Positions 28,756-37,953 of a stretch of DNA of 38,261 nt are shown piece by piece. The notes beneath the pieces are model-generated. The model saw only the letters and a program-made list of their open reading frames with translations. It searched no databases and was not told the origin of the DNA. How positions within the stretch are numbered: the first letter of the stretch is position 1; each line of letters begins with the position of its first letter. The DNA is taken from positions 1-38,261 of the forward strand of contig CANQCI010000017.1 in NCBI GenBank assembly GCA_947589675.1, in the 5' to 3' direction. Position numbers and translations under genes: made by a program. Source of the DNA: an uncultured Bacilli bacterium (lineage in GTDB: Bacteria > Bacillota_I > Bacilli_A > RF39 > UBA660).

Positions 28756-31700
28756 ATGGCAAGTAGAGTTGTAAAAGGTATTGAAATTGAACTAGGTAGT
28801 GATGCCACAAAATTAGGGAAAGCTTTAAAAGATATAGAAAGTAAAAGTAATGTATTACAAAGTCAGTTAAAACAAGTAAATAAATTATTAAAGTTTGACC
28901 CATCTAATACTGAAATTTTAAATCAAAAACAGGATATTTTAGCAGAGTCTATAAAAGAAACTTCGGATAAACTAGCGGTTTTACAAGAAGCGGAAAAACA
29001 AGTACAAAAACAGTTTGCCGAGGGGAAAATTAGTCAAGAACAATATCGGGAATTACAAGTTGAAATTTTAAAGACTAAAGATAATTTAAAATATTTGCAA
29101 AAACAACAAGAACAAATGAATAAAACTTTTGCTCAATCCCTAGAAGAGGTTGGCAAGAAATTAAGTAATACTGGTGATAGTATTGAAAAAATCGGGAAAA
29201 AGACTGCGATATTCTCGGCAGCTGCGACAACAGCCTTAGTATCAAGTGCGAAAAGTGCTATTGATTTTGAAAGTGCCTTTACTGGAGTAGAAAAAACGGT
29301 TGATGCCACTTCCAAAGAATTGTCTGATTTAAAAAAGGGCATAAGAGAAATGGCTAAAGAGCTTCCATCATCGACAACGGAAATCTCAGCGGTTGCCGAA
29401 GCGGCTGGACAATTAGGAATTAAAACCGAAGATATATTATCGTTTACGAAAGTAATGATTAATCTAGGAAATTCTACAAATTTATCTGCCGAAGAAGCGG
29501 CAAGTTCTTTAGCTAAATTTGCTAATATTACAAACATGAGTGCCAAGGATTATGATAGGTTAGGTTCAACAATTGTTGCTTTAGGTAATAATTTTGCTAC
29601 GACCGAAGCTGATATTGTTCAAATGGCAACCCGTTTAGCCGCAACCGGTGAATTAACTGGCTTAACGCAATCGCAAATATTATCACTGGCAACGGCAATG
29701 TCAAGTGTGGGTATTGAAGCCGAAGCTGGCGGCACAGCGATGAGTAAATTATTGAAAAAAATGCAAGTGGCTGTGGAAACTGGCTCAGGAAATTTAGAAA
29801 ATTTTGCTAAAATTGCGGGCATGACTTCGAGCCAATTTAAAAAGTCGTTTGAAGAAGATGCCGTTAAAGCCTTAAGTGCCTTTATAGGTGGACTTAATGA
29901 TACGAAAAGAAATGGTAAATCGGCGATTGCTATTTTACAAGATATGGATTTATCGGAAGTAAGATTATCTAATACCATTTTATCTTTAGCTAATGCTAGT
30001 GATTTAATGAATGATGCGGTGGATTTAGGAAATAACGCATGGAAACAAAATGTTGCTTTAACTAATGAAGCTAATAAAAGATATTCAACTACATCAAGTA
30101 AAATGCAAATGACGGTAAATAGAATTAAAGATTTACAAATTACAATTGGTAATAAATTATTACCGGTTGTTGAAAAAGGTTTAAATGCAATTAATAAGTT
30201 TATAGATAATTTTAATGAATTAGATGATAGTACAAAAAATATTATCATTACTATTGCTAAATTAGTGGCAGCGATATCACCTGTCATGTTAATAACGGGT
30301 AAAGTTGTTGGTGGCATCGGTGATACGATTAATGCTTTTTCAAAGTTATCAAAAGCAACCGAAGCAGCGACTGGCTCTCAACTAGCTCATAATGCGGCGA
30401 TATTAGCTAATCCTTACGTTTTAGGAGCGGTGGGGATAACCGCTTTAGTCGCCGGAATAATTGCTTTTGCTAAAGCTCAAGATGATGCCACACTTAAAAA
30501 TAATGAGTATGCAACATCTTTAGTTGATATTATTGAAAGACAAAAAGAATTTGAAGACTCTTTAAAAGATACAATTACAACTCGAGATGAGGCTATCAAA
30601 AATGTCGAAGTTGAAGTTGGAGCTGCCGAAAAGTTATTAAATAAATTAACAGAATTAGAAGCGGTTGAAAATAAAACCAATGGACAAAAAGAACAAATGG
30701 CAGCGTTAGTTCAACAATTAAATGAATTAATGCCTGATTTAAATTTGGAATACGATAAAGAAAAAGATGCTTTAAATCAATCAACTGATGCCATTAAAAA
30801 TCATATTATCGCTCAAAAAGAATTAATGAAAGCCAAAGTAGCTCAAGAGTCTTTAACTGATATTGCTAAACAAATGGTTGAACAAGAAATGCTACTGGCA
30901 GAAACAACTGAGGAAAACACTAAATTAGAAAAACAATATCAAGAAGCTAAAAAGAAAACGGCGGAATTACTTAAACAATGGGAGTCATTTAGTTACTATG
31001 AACAAAATAATGATGAAAGAGCCAAAAAAATCCATGACCAATTAAAACAAGCTAGAGAAGCTGAAAGAGATTTAAAAGAGGCTTATGAAGAAAGTAATAA
31101 AGTCTTAAATGAACAACAAAATTCTTTAAATAAAATAAATGCTGAGTATGATAAAACTAAAAATTATGCTGATAATATGTTTAATCAAGCGGAATTAGTG
31201 GAAAAAATATCTAATTTAACTGACTTAGCAGCTCAAGCTGGTGTTGATATACCTGATAAATTAGTACATTCATTACAAGAAAATAAATATAAAATACCCG
31301 AAAGCATTGCCGAATTAAATGATTTAATAAAATTCGATGATGCCTTAACTAAGGCTCAAAAAGCGGGAGCAGATGTTCCTGATGCCATTGTGAAAGGCTT
31401 AAATGCGGGCGAATATAATATAACTGAGGCAAATAACCGGTTAAATAGATGGATTAATTTTCAAGAAGCTTTAGCCAAAAGTGATAAGGCGGGAATAGAA
31501 ATTCCTGAGAAAATAAAAAATGGTATTTTAAGTGGGGAATTATCCGTATCTGATGCCATGAAAGAATTAGATAACATAATTAGTACCGAGGGGAATAAAA
31601 TCCCTAAAGATATGGAAAAAATTGGTAACGATGCCAATGAAAAATTTTCAACGACCATTAAAAATTATAAAGGTTATTATGAAGCGGGAAAATTTGTTGT

Positions 31701-32226
31701 TGAGGGAACAGAAAAAGGTATAAAAGATAAAAAAGCCACAAGTAGTGCTTATTCAGCTGTTCAAAATTTTGCTAGCAATATTTTAAGTAAATTAAAGAGT
31801 TCCTTAAAAGAAAAATCTCCATCTAAAGCAACCGAAGAAATGGGGATTAATATCGATGAGGGAATTATTGTTGGAGTCAAGAATAATGAAAAAAATGTTT
31901 TAAATAAAATTAAAAAATTTGGAGAAAGTACTTTAGATGCTTTAAAGAACAGTTTAGATGATGATATTACTCTAAATACGGATTTTAATGGGACAAGAAA
32001 TATTATGATGAAGACCTTTACTGACTCTAATTCTAAAGTAGCTGATAATAGAACCGCTGAGGATTTAAAGACATTAACTTCATTATTAAATAAATATATG
32101 CCAATCATTGCTCAAAATGCTGGTCATGAAATTGTTTTAGATGGTAAAAAAGTTGGTAAAACAATAGCTCCAACTATTAATAAAGAATTAGGGACTATTG
32201 CTTCCAAAGAACAAAGAGGCTATTAA
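28756..32226 (+). CDS. Tail tape measure protein (TP901-like)
   Basis: 1156 aa from the ATG at 28756, behind GGGGAGG; an in-frame start 12 codons earlier lies in the terminator. Long coiled coil at the N-terminus (residues about 20-135), then the TP901 core (FESAFTGVEKTVDATSKELS ... MQMTVNRIKDLQITIGNKLL), a hydrophobic stretch (PYVLGAVGITALVAGIIAFA) likely to enter the membrane, another coiled coil (about 600-800) and a repeat region with VPDAIVKGL/IPEKIKNGI. The length sets the tail length. No lysozyme or peptidase motif is visible. Confidence 0.93.
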   Translation: MASRVVKGIEIELGSDATKLGKALKDIESKSNVLQSQLKQVNKLLKFDPSNTEILNQKQDILAESIKETSDKLAVLQEAEKQVQKQFAEGKISQEQYRELQVEILKTKDNLKYLQKQQEQMNKTFAQSLEEVGKKLSNTGDSIEKIGKKTAIFSAAATTALVSSAKSAIDFESAFTGVEKTVDATSKELSDLKKGIREMAKELPSSTTEISAVAEAAGQLGIKTEDILSFTKVMINLGNSTNLSAEEAASSLAKFANITNMSAKDYDRLGSTIVALGNNFATTEADIVQMATRLAATGELTGLTQSQILSLATAMSSVGIEAEAGGTAMSKLLKKMQVAVETGSGNLENFAKIAGMTSSQFKKSFEEDAVKALSAFIGGLNDTKRNGKSAIAILQDMDLSEVRLSNTILSLANASDLMNDAVDLGNNAWKQNVALTNEANKRYSTTSSKMQMTVNRIKDLQITIGNKLLPVVEKGLNAINKFIDNFNELDDSTKNIIITIAKLVAAISPVMLITGKVVGGIGDTINAFSKLSKATEAATGSQLAHNAAILANPYVLGAVGITALVAGIIAFAKAQDDATLKNNEYATSLVDIIERQKEFEDSLKDTITTRDEAIKNVEVEVGAAEKLLNKLTELEAVENKTNGQKEQMAALVQQLNELMPDLNLEYDKEKDALNQSTDAIKNHIIAQKELMKAKVAQESLTDIAKQMVEQEMLLAETTEENTKLEKQYQEAKKKTAELLKQWESFSYYEQNNDERAKKIHDQLKQAREAERDLKEAYEESNKVLNEQQNSLNKINAEYDKTKNYADNMFNQAELVEKISNLTDLAAQAGVDIPDKLVHSLQENKYKIPESIAELNDLIKFDDALTKAQKAGADVPDAIVKGLNAGEYNITEANNRLNRWINFQEALAKSDKAGIEIPEKIKNGILSGELSVSDAMKELDNIISTEGNKIPKDMEKIGNDANEKFSTTIKNYKGYYEAGKFVVEGTEKGIKDKKATSSAYSAVQNFASNILSKLKSSLKEKSPSKATEEMGINIDEGIIVGVKNNEKNVLNKIKKFGESTLDALKNSLDDDITLNTDFNGTRNIMMKTFTDSNSKVADNRTAEDLKTLTSLLNKYMPIIAQNAGHEIVLDGKKVGKTIAPTINKELGTIASKEQRGY

Positions 32227-32238
32227 AGCGGGAGGTTT

Positions 32239-32886
32239 ATGTTGAAAAATGGTGTAAAATTTAATGATAAACATTCCATCGATAATTGGGATTTATTAAT
32301 GGTAAGTAAAACAATTGGACAAGCAATTCCCAAAACTATTGAAATAGATATCCCAGGTCGAGATGGAAAATTAGATTTAACGGAATGTTATGGACAAATT
32401 AATTATTATAATAGGACGTTAGAATTTACTTTTGATTGCTTTCAAGATTATAAATCATGGGCTGAATTATTAAGGCAAATAAAACAACATCTACATGGTA
32501 AAATGCAAAAAATAATATTAGATGTAGACCCTAATTATTACTATTATGGGCGGTGTAAAGTCGATTCATTTACTAATGATAAACAAATTGGGCATATAAT
32601 GATTTCTTGTGATTGTGAGCCATATAAATATAAATTAGAAAAAACGGTAATTGAAAATGATGTTATTGCTAAAGAAGTATATACTTATCAAAATTTATAT
32701 AGAGAAGTAGTGCCAGAAATAACAGTTACTGATACTGCTCAAATAGAATTTGAAAATGCAACATATTCATTTAGTAAAGGAACATTTAAAAATTTAAATA
32801 TTGTTTTTAAAGAGGGAACTAATACAGTTAAAATCCTAAGTGGTAGTGGAAAAATTACCTTTTCTTATCAAGAGGCTACATTATGA
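32239..32886 (+). CDS. Distal tail protein (Dit)
   Basis: 215 aa, GGGAGG before the ATG at 32239. The N-terminal belt domain has VKFNDKHSIDNWDLLMVSK, IPKTIEIDIPGRDGKLDLTE and the conserved YYNRTLEF; the rest is a galectin-like beta domain (YKLEKTVIENDVIAKE onward). It forms the hub between tail tube and Tal. It overlaps the next gene (ATGA). Confidence 0.9.
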   Translation: MLKNGVKFNDKHSIDNWDLLMVSKTIGQAIPKTIEIDIPGRDGKLDLTECYGQINYYNRTLEFTFDCFQDYKSWAELLRQIKQHLHGKMQKIILDVDPNYYYYGRCKVDSFTNDKQIGHIMISCDCEPYKYKLEKTVIENDVIAKEVYTYQNLYREVVPEITVTDTAQIEFENATYSFSKGTFKNLNIVFKEGTNTVKILSGSGKITFSYQEATL

Positions 32887-34631
32887 AATATCAAGTTTTA
32901 TGTGATGAATATATTTTATATGATAAAAGAGATGAAGAATTATTTTTAGAATCACCAGTTTTAACTAGAGAAGTAAATAAAGTGGGAGCATTAACATTTA
33001 CTATTTATCCTAATCATCGTTATTTTGATGAATTAAAATATTTAAAATCAAATATTGAAGTATTACGTAATGATAAGCCAATTTTTCGTGGGAGAATAAT
33101 TGATGTTGACCAAGGAATATATAATCAGAAGAGCGTAGAGTGTGAAAGTACTCTAGCTTTTTTAAATGATAGTTATGTTGCTCCCTATGTTTTTGAGGGT
33201 TCACCCGAAGAACTTTTTGTTTATTTAATTGATAATCATAATATGCAAGTAACCGAAGATAGACAATTAAAAATAGGTAATATTACGGTTAAAGATGACA
33301 ATGATTATATCCGGCGAAGTTGGAGTAATTATGAAAAAACTTTAGATTTAATCAATAGTAGATGTATTGACTCGTTAGGTGGTTATTTAGTTGAAAGATA
33401 TGAAGAAGATGGAAATTATATTGATTGGTTAGAGGATTTTTCTAAAACTACTGTTCAAAATATCGAATTTAGTAAAAATTTATTAGATATATTTGCTCGG
33501 AATGATGCCACTAAAACATATAGTGTTGTTGTTCCTATTGGAGCAAATATCGAACAAGAAGATGGTTCACAAATCCCTTTAACAATCGAAAGTGTAAATG
33601 AGGGAAAAGATTATTTAATAAATAATGAAGCATTTGAAAAATACGGTTGGATAGTGGCTCCAATTAGTGAAACAACTTGGGAAGATGTAACCTTGCCGGA
33701 AAATTTATTAAAAAAAGGACAAGCTTTTTTAGATAACTCGGCAACAGGTATTAACAGTAATATTGAATTAAAAGCCATAGATTTAAGTATTATAGATAAA
33801 AGCTATGAAAGTTTTTTTATTTATGAATATATAAATATCATAAGTAAAGTTCATAATATAAATGATAAATTACTATTGAGGTCAATTACTATTCCTTTAG
33901 ATATGCCCGAAAATACGATTATAGATTTAAGTGAAACAAGAACAACTTTATCGGGTATTGAACTGGAAAATAAAAAGAATGCTCAGGATATAGTTTCTCG
34001 AGTAGGAACAATAGAACAAGATTATGTAAAAAATAAAGAAGTACCTAATATTGTTGAAAGAAGTATTGAGGAAAGTTCTTTTATTCAACAACTTCCTAAT
34101 CAAATAATGGAGCGAGTAAGTGAAAGCTATACGAGTATTACTAAATCAAATGAAGATTATAATGAACTTTTAAAAAAGTTTGATAGTTATGTTACCGAAG
34201 AAAATATTGATGTTATCAAAAAAAGTGTGGAAGATGTTATTAATTCAACCGAAAGAGTAACAACAATAGTTGAAGAGATTGAAAAAAACGGGGTTAGCCA
34301 AGTTAAAACGGAAACAGGTTTTACCTTTAATAAAGATGGTTTAAATATTAGTAAGTCTAATGCTCCAACAAGTTCTACTTTAGATGAAGCGGGCTTAGAA
34401 ATAAAAGATAAGACAGGAGCTTCTGAGTCAACACAATCCTATACGGGTTATGTTGATGATGATATAGCTAAGAAAAATCCCATTCTTGACCCTTTTAAAG
34501 GAACAACTGTTACATATCAAAAAAATGCCATTATTGAAGAATATTTAGTTTTTCCAAATTGGCGAATAGAAGAAATAGGTATGGATAATTCAAAAAATGG
34601 ATTAGCCTTTTTTTATATTGGTGGTGAATAA
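32883..34631 (+). CDS. Tail-associated protein (Tal), baseplate hub
   Basis: 582 aa. The N-terminal 360 residues match the phage minor structural/Tal N-terminal region (VLTREVNKVGALTFTIYPNH, then LFRGRIIDVDQ-like segment, VECESTLAFLNDSYVAPY). The C-terminal third is a coiled coil (TSITKSNEDYNELLKKFDSY) and a beta tail (TETGFTFNKDGLNISKSNAP). No endopeptidase motif is recognised, so it is structural, closing the tail tip. TAA ends two bases before the next ATG. Confidence 0.85.
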   Translation: MKYQVLCDEYILYDKRDEELFLESPVLTREVNKVGALTFTIYPNHRYFDELKYLKSNIEVLRNDKPIFRGRIIDVDQGIYNQKSVECESTLAFLNDSYVAPYVFEGSPEELFVYLIDNHNMQVTEDRQLKIGNITVKDDNDYIRRSWSNYEKTLDLINSRCIDSLGGYLVERYEEDGNYIDWLEDFSKTTVQNIEFSKNLLDIFARNDATKTYSVVVPIGANIEQEDGSQIPLTIESVNEGKDYLINNEAFEKYGWIVAPISETTWEDVTLPENLLKKGQAFLDNSATGINSNIELKAIDLSIIDKSYESFFIYEYINIISKVHNINDKLLLRSITIPLDMPENTIIDLSETRTTLSGIELENKKNAQDIVSRVGTIEQDYVKNKEVPNIVERSIEESSFIQQLPNQIMERVSESYTSITKSNEDYNELLKKFDSYVTEENIDVIKKSVEDVINSTERVTTIVEEIEKNGVSQVKTETGFTFNKDGLNISKSNAPTSSTLDEAGLEIKDKTGASESTQSYTGYVDDDIAKKNPILDPFKGTTVTYQKNAIIEEYLVFPNWRIEEIGMDNSKNGLAFFYIGGE

Positions 34632-34633
34632 AA

Positions 34634-36790
34634 ATGGCAAGTAATAGTGCAAGTAAAACAGTTTATACAAGTCAAAGTAAATCTCATGGGTATGTATTTA
34701 GTACCTCATTTAATGAAACAGCAACCGACACTTATAATAATACTTCTACCATAAGTGTAAGTGGTAGTATTACTAGTCAAGGGCTTTCATGGTCATCATC
34801 ATCTAATTCTAAATTAGCTATTTATTGGTATGATGATAATGCATATACGGGTGGAACATTAATTAAAAGTACATCTTTTTCCAGTTTAAATAATAATGGT
34901 TCAAAATCCGTAAGTGGAACAATTACTGTACCTCATAAAACCGATGGAAATTTAAATGGATATTGTAAACTTGTTTTTACCAAAGGTGGGACAAGTTCTT
35001 ATACGCCGGCATCCACCAATTTATCTACGGGAAGCACTCCTTTAACAACTATTCCTAGATATGCTAATTCTTATCAAGGTTTAAATTCTTTAACAGAAAC
35101 AACAATAACGATGAATTGGTCGAGTGATTCCATTATTGATTATATTTGGTATGACATAAACGGTAGTAATAATTGGATACCAGTGGGAGCCACTTATGCT
35201 TATAGTGGTTCTTATGTAATAACTGGCTTAGCTCCTAATACAACTTACTATATTAGAACGTTAGTAAAAAGAAGTGATAGTCAACTTACAACAAGTAGTG
35301 CTTCATTACCAATTACAACGTATGCTAATCCTTATGTAACACGACCATTAAACTTTATGTTAGGAAATCAATTAACATTATCGCTATATAATCCCTTATA
35401 TAGAGAATGTAATATTTATATAATTCCGGATAATGGGACAGAAATATTTGTAGGTTCTACTAATAATACAAGTATTTCGGCTCTAATTGATGCCACAGTT
35501 ATAGATTTATTAAATAAAGCTAGTCCAAATAGTGCTAATAATAATTATAGTGTTAAATGTGTTTGTCCGGCAACGGGTTCAACGCAATTATCAAGTTCTA
35601 AAGGTGTTTATACTATTCCAGCAAGTCCTCCTGATTTTGAAATAATTGCTAAAGATATTAATCAAGCAACTTTAAATTTAACTAAAAATGAAGATATTGT
35701 TGTATTATTATATTCAACTATGAAAATTACTGTAAATGCTACGGCTAAAAATTATGCTTCGATATTCGAATATTATGTTAATGGTATTAAAATTTTAGAA
35801 AATAATACAAGTATAGAAAATTGTAATACTAATGTTTTTTCAGTAAGAGTGGTAGATAGTAGAGGTTTTGAAACTACTAAAACTTTAACTAAAGAAAAAA
35901 TTGATTATGTTTTCTTAACTTGTAATCCAAAATTTTATCGTAAAAGTCAAACAAGTGAAGAAGTATTATTAAGTTATTCTGGAAATTATTATAATGGAAG
36001 TTTTGGCGAAGTTGATAATACTTTAAAATTAAGTTGGGCATTTCGAGAAAAAGGAAAAGAAGAGTGGACAACTGGGGGAAGTTTAAAACCAACAATTGAG
36101 GGTAATTCTTATAGTGGTTCTATAAGTTGTGGAAAAGATTTTGATTATCAAACAAATTATGAATTTATTGTTTATTTTGGTGATAAATTAATAACTAATC
36201 AAGCGGTTATAATTTCTTTATCTAAAGGTATTCCTAATTTTATAATTGGTTATGATGCCTTATATTTAGGAGGAGATAGAATATTAAGTCGGGAAAAATT
36301 AGTTATTCCTTATGCGGAATTAATGCAAAAACCTACCGCTTCTAATCATGGGGTTAGATTACAAGATGTTGCTAATAAAATTTATTGTGTCGTCCCTGAT
36401 TCAGAAACATTATATTATGAAAATAATGAAGTCCATATTTCTGAACATATCAAAAACGAATACTTTCATGTTGAAGACCAATATATTGTAGTTGATAAAG
36501 ATTGTAAGGTTTTAGTAGATGGACAAGTATTTTTAGAGGGATTAAATAATATCTTTTATATTTTTGCCTTTATTTATCAAAATAGAGGTGGTACGGATAT
36601 TAGTAATATAAATTCCATTATAAGTGGCGGAATGACTTATCAAACATTACATATTTCTAAGGGACTATTCGATTGTTTAGCGGGCGACCGTTTTAGGGTA
36701 GTTTTAAATAATCCAAGTTATGGCGGTTCGGCATTTACGCTTCGAGGCGGTCATGATAATTCAAGATTTACATTTCAAGTTATATTATAA
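34634..36790 (+). CDS. Receptor-binding/tail fibre protein with Fn3-like domain
   Basis: 718 aa, GGTGGTG before the ATG at 34634. Ser/Thr/Asn-rich beta N-terminus (residues 1-140) of the DUF859 type, then a fibronectin-III-like domain (about 140-230; TETTITMNWSSDS ... LAPNTTYYIRTLVKR). Further beta domains of Asn-rich sequence follow, and the C-terminal end has FTLRGGHDNSRFTFQVIL. It probably contacts the host receptor, but the exact binding site is not visible. Confidence 0.8.
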   Translation: MASNSASKTVYTSQSKSHGYVFSTSFNETATDTYNNTSTISVSGSITSQGLSWSSSSNSKLAIYWYDDNAYTGGTLIKSTSFSSLNNNGSKSVSGTITVPHKTDGNLNGYCKLVFTKGGTSSYTPASTNLSTGSTPLTTIPRYANSYQGLNSLTETTITMNWSSDSIIDYIWYDINGSNNWIPVGATYAYSGSYVITGLAPNTTYYIRTLVKRSDSQLTTSSASLPITTYANPYVTRPLNFMLGNQLTLSLYNPLYRECNIYIIPDNGTEIFVGSTNNTSISALIDATVIDLLNKASPNSANNNYSVKCVCPATGSTQLSSSKGVYTIPASPPDFEIIAKDINQATLNLTKNEDIVVLLYSTMKITVNATAKNYASIFEYYVNGIKILENNTSIENCNTNVFSVRVVDSRGFETTKTLTKEKIDYVFLTCNPKFYRKSQTSEEVLLSYSGNYYNGSFGEVDNTLKLSWAFREKGKEEWTTGGSLKPTIEGNSYSGSISCGKDFDYQTNYEFIVYFGDKLITNQAVIISLSKGIPNFIIGYDALYLGGDRILSREKLVIPYAELMQKPTASNHGVRLQDVANKIYCVVPDSETLYYENNEVHISEHIKNEYFHVEDQYIVVDKDCKVLVDGQVFLEGLNNIFYIFAFIYQNRGGTDISNINSIISGGMTYQTLHISKGLFDCLAGDRFRVVLNNPSYGGSAFTLRGGHDNSRFTFQVIL

Positions 36791-36807
36791 AGAAAGAGGA
36801 AGAAAAA

Positions 36808-37107
36808 ATGGCTTTAAAGAAAACAATAATATTAGAAAATGGTATTCCTATGTCTTATCATAGGATAGCGGAAATAAAAAATATTGTGAATAATAGCACG
36901 ATGTTAATTATTCATTCTTATATTAATCAAGAACAAAGAAATAGAGAGAAAAATCATGAAATAAGATTTTCTGATGATATTTATAAAATAATCGAGCAAG
37001 TTAAAATTGCTTATAATGATAAATTAGATATTGTATCAGCTTATGAATATTTAAAAACAACTGAGAAATATCTTGATGCGGAGGACATTTTTGAAGAGGA
37101 AGTATGA
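36808..37107 (+). CDS. Small baseplate-region protein
   Basis: 99 aa, AAAGAGGAAG before the ATG at 36808. It starts MALKKTIILENGIPMSYHRI and has IIHSYINQEQRNREKNHE, a pattern I recall from many Firmicutes prophages directly after tail fibre genes. Function unknown; it may aid fibre assembly. It overlaps the next ATG. Confidence 0.65.
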   Translation: MALKKTIILENGIPMSYHRIAEIKNIVNNSTMLIIHSYINQEQRNREKNHEIRFSDDIYKIIEQVKIAYNDKLDIVSAYEYLKTTEKYLDAEDIFEEEV

Positions 37108-37490
37108 AAGATTTAACTTTAGATACGATAGCTTCTAATCTTATATGGTTAGGAGCTTTTATTGGGGCTATATTATTAATTTTAAAATATTGTAAGAATA
37201 TTTTTGAGAATGTAATAACAAAACCAATCTTAGAAAAAATGGATAAAAATAAATCTAGTCTTCAAAAACAGATTAATGATTTATCTAATGAAGTTCAAAC
37301 ACTAGGTATTAATCAATGTCAAAACTTTTTGGTTTCCTATTTATCAGATGTCGAAAATGGGGAACCAGTAACCGAAATGGAAACCAAAAGAGCTTATGAC
37401 ATTTTTGATAAGTATACAAATGAATATCATGGAAATAGTTATATCCATAGTTGGTGGAATAAAGTTGTAGAAAGAGGGAAGAATAAATGA
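37104..37490 (+). CDS. Membrane-anchored phage protein near holin genes
   Basis: 128 aa. A membrane segment covers about residues 10-28 (SNLIWLGAFIGAILLILKY). A coiled coil (LQKQINDLSNEVQTLGINQ) and a cytoplasmic tail (AYDIFDKYTNEYHGNSYIHS) follow. Similar proteins sit before holins in Firmicutes prophages; a role in lysis is plausible but not shown. It overlaps the holin gene (ATGA). Confidence 0.65.
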   Translation: MKDLTLDTIASNLIWLGAFIGAILLILKYCKNIFENVITKPILEKMDKNKSSLQKQINDLSNEVQTLGINQCQNFLVSYLSDVENGEPVTEMETKRAYDIFDKYTNEYHGNSYIHSWWNKVVERGKNK

Positions 37491-37735
37491 CTTTAGAATT
37501 AATTTTTGCGGTTGTAACAGCGGTTGTAACAGGAATAATGGGAGCATGTACTAAGAATAAAGTAATACCGGCTAAATATGTACCTATTCAAAATATAGTT
37601 ATAGGTGTAATTGCGGCTTTAGTAGCTATTTATTTTAAAATATTTAGTGATATACCTACGGCTATTATAGTTAGTTTAGGGGTGTCTTTAGGTGTTGGTG
37701 GTGCTTATGATGCCATGCAAATACCTAAAAAATAA
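37487..37735 (+). CDS. Holin
   Basis: 82 aa with two or three predicted membrane segments: LIFAVVTAVVTGIMGACT (4-21) and YVPIQNIVIGVIAALVAIYF (31-50), then TAIIVSLGVSLGVGGAY (58-74). The pattern KxxIPAKYVPIQNIVIG is typical of a phage holin family. It should open the membrane so the lysin can reach the wall, and it lies just before a second small holin-like ORF and the lysin. Confidence 0.85.
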   Translation: MTLELIFAVVTAVVTGIMGACTKNKVIPAKYVPIQNIVIGVIAALVAIYFKIFSDIPTAIIVSLGVSLGVGGAYDAMQIPKK

Positions 37736-37748
37736 GGAATGAAGTTAA

Positions 37749-37942
37749 ATGAATAAAAAAAAATTAAAAATAGCGTTATAAAGAGTTTATTAAATTTAAT
37801 TAAAATAAAAAGCATAGTTACATTTGTATTTTTAGGAATAACTACCTATGCGGTTATTAAATCATGTGATTTACCCGAATGGTTTGTTCCAATACTTACG
37901 TTATGCTTTAAAGAATTATTTGATAAAGATAAATCTAAATAA
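37749..37942 (+). pseudogene. Small holin-like gene split by a 9-A tract (frameshift)
   Basis: ATG at 37749 (AGGAATGAAG upstream) gives MNKKKLKIAL and stops at 37779-37781. The -1 frame, entered at the nine-A run (37755-37763), reads on to 37942 with a membrane segment (SIVTFVFLGITTYAVI), and has no start codon of its own. One extra A, or a -1 slip on A AAA AAA, would give a 64-aa single-span membrane protein (MNKKKIKNSVIKSLL...). Either a sequencing or replication slip broke the gene, or the run is a genuine frameshift site. Confidence 0.65.
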
Positions 37943-37953
37943 TGGGAGGAAAT

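Noticed and set aside
29133-30317. Long reverse-strand frames inside the tape measure gene
   Set aside because: They are shadows of a well-supported plus-strand gene; no ribosome sites and no family features.
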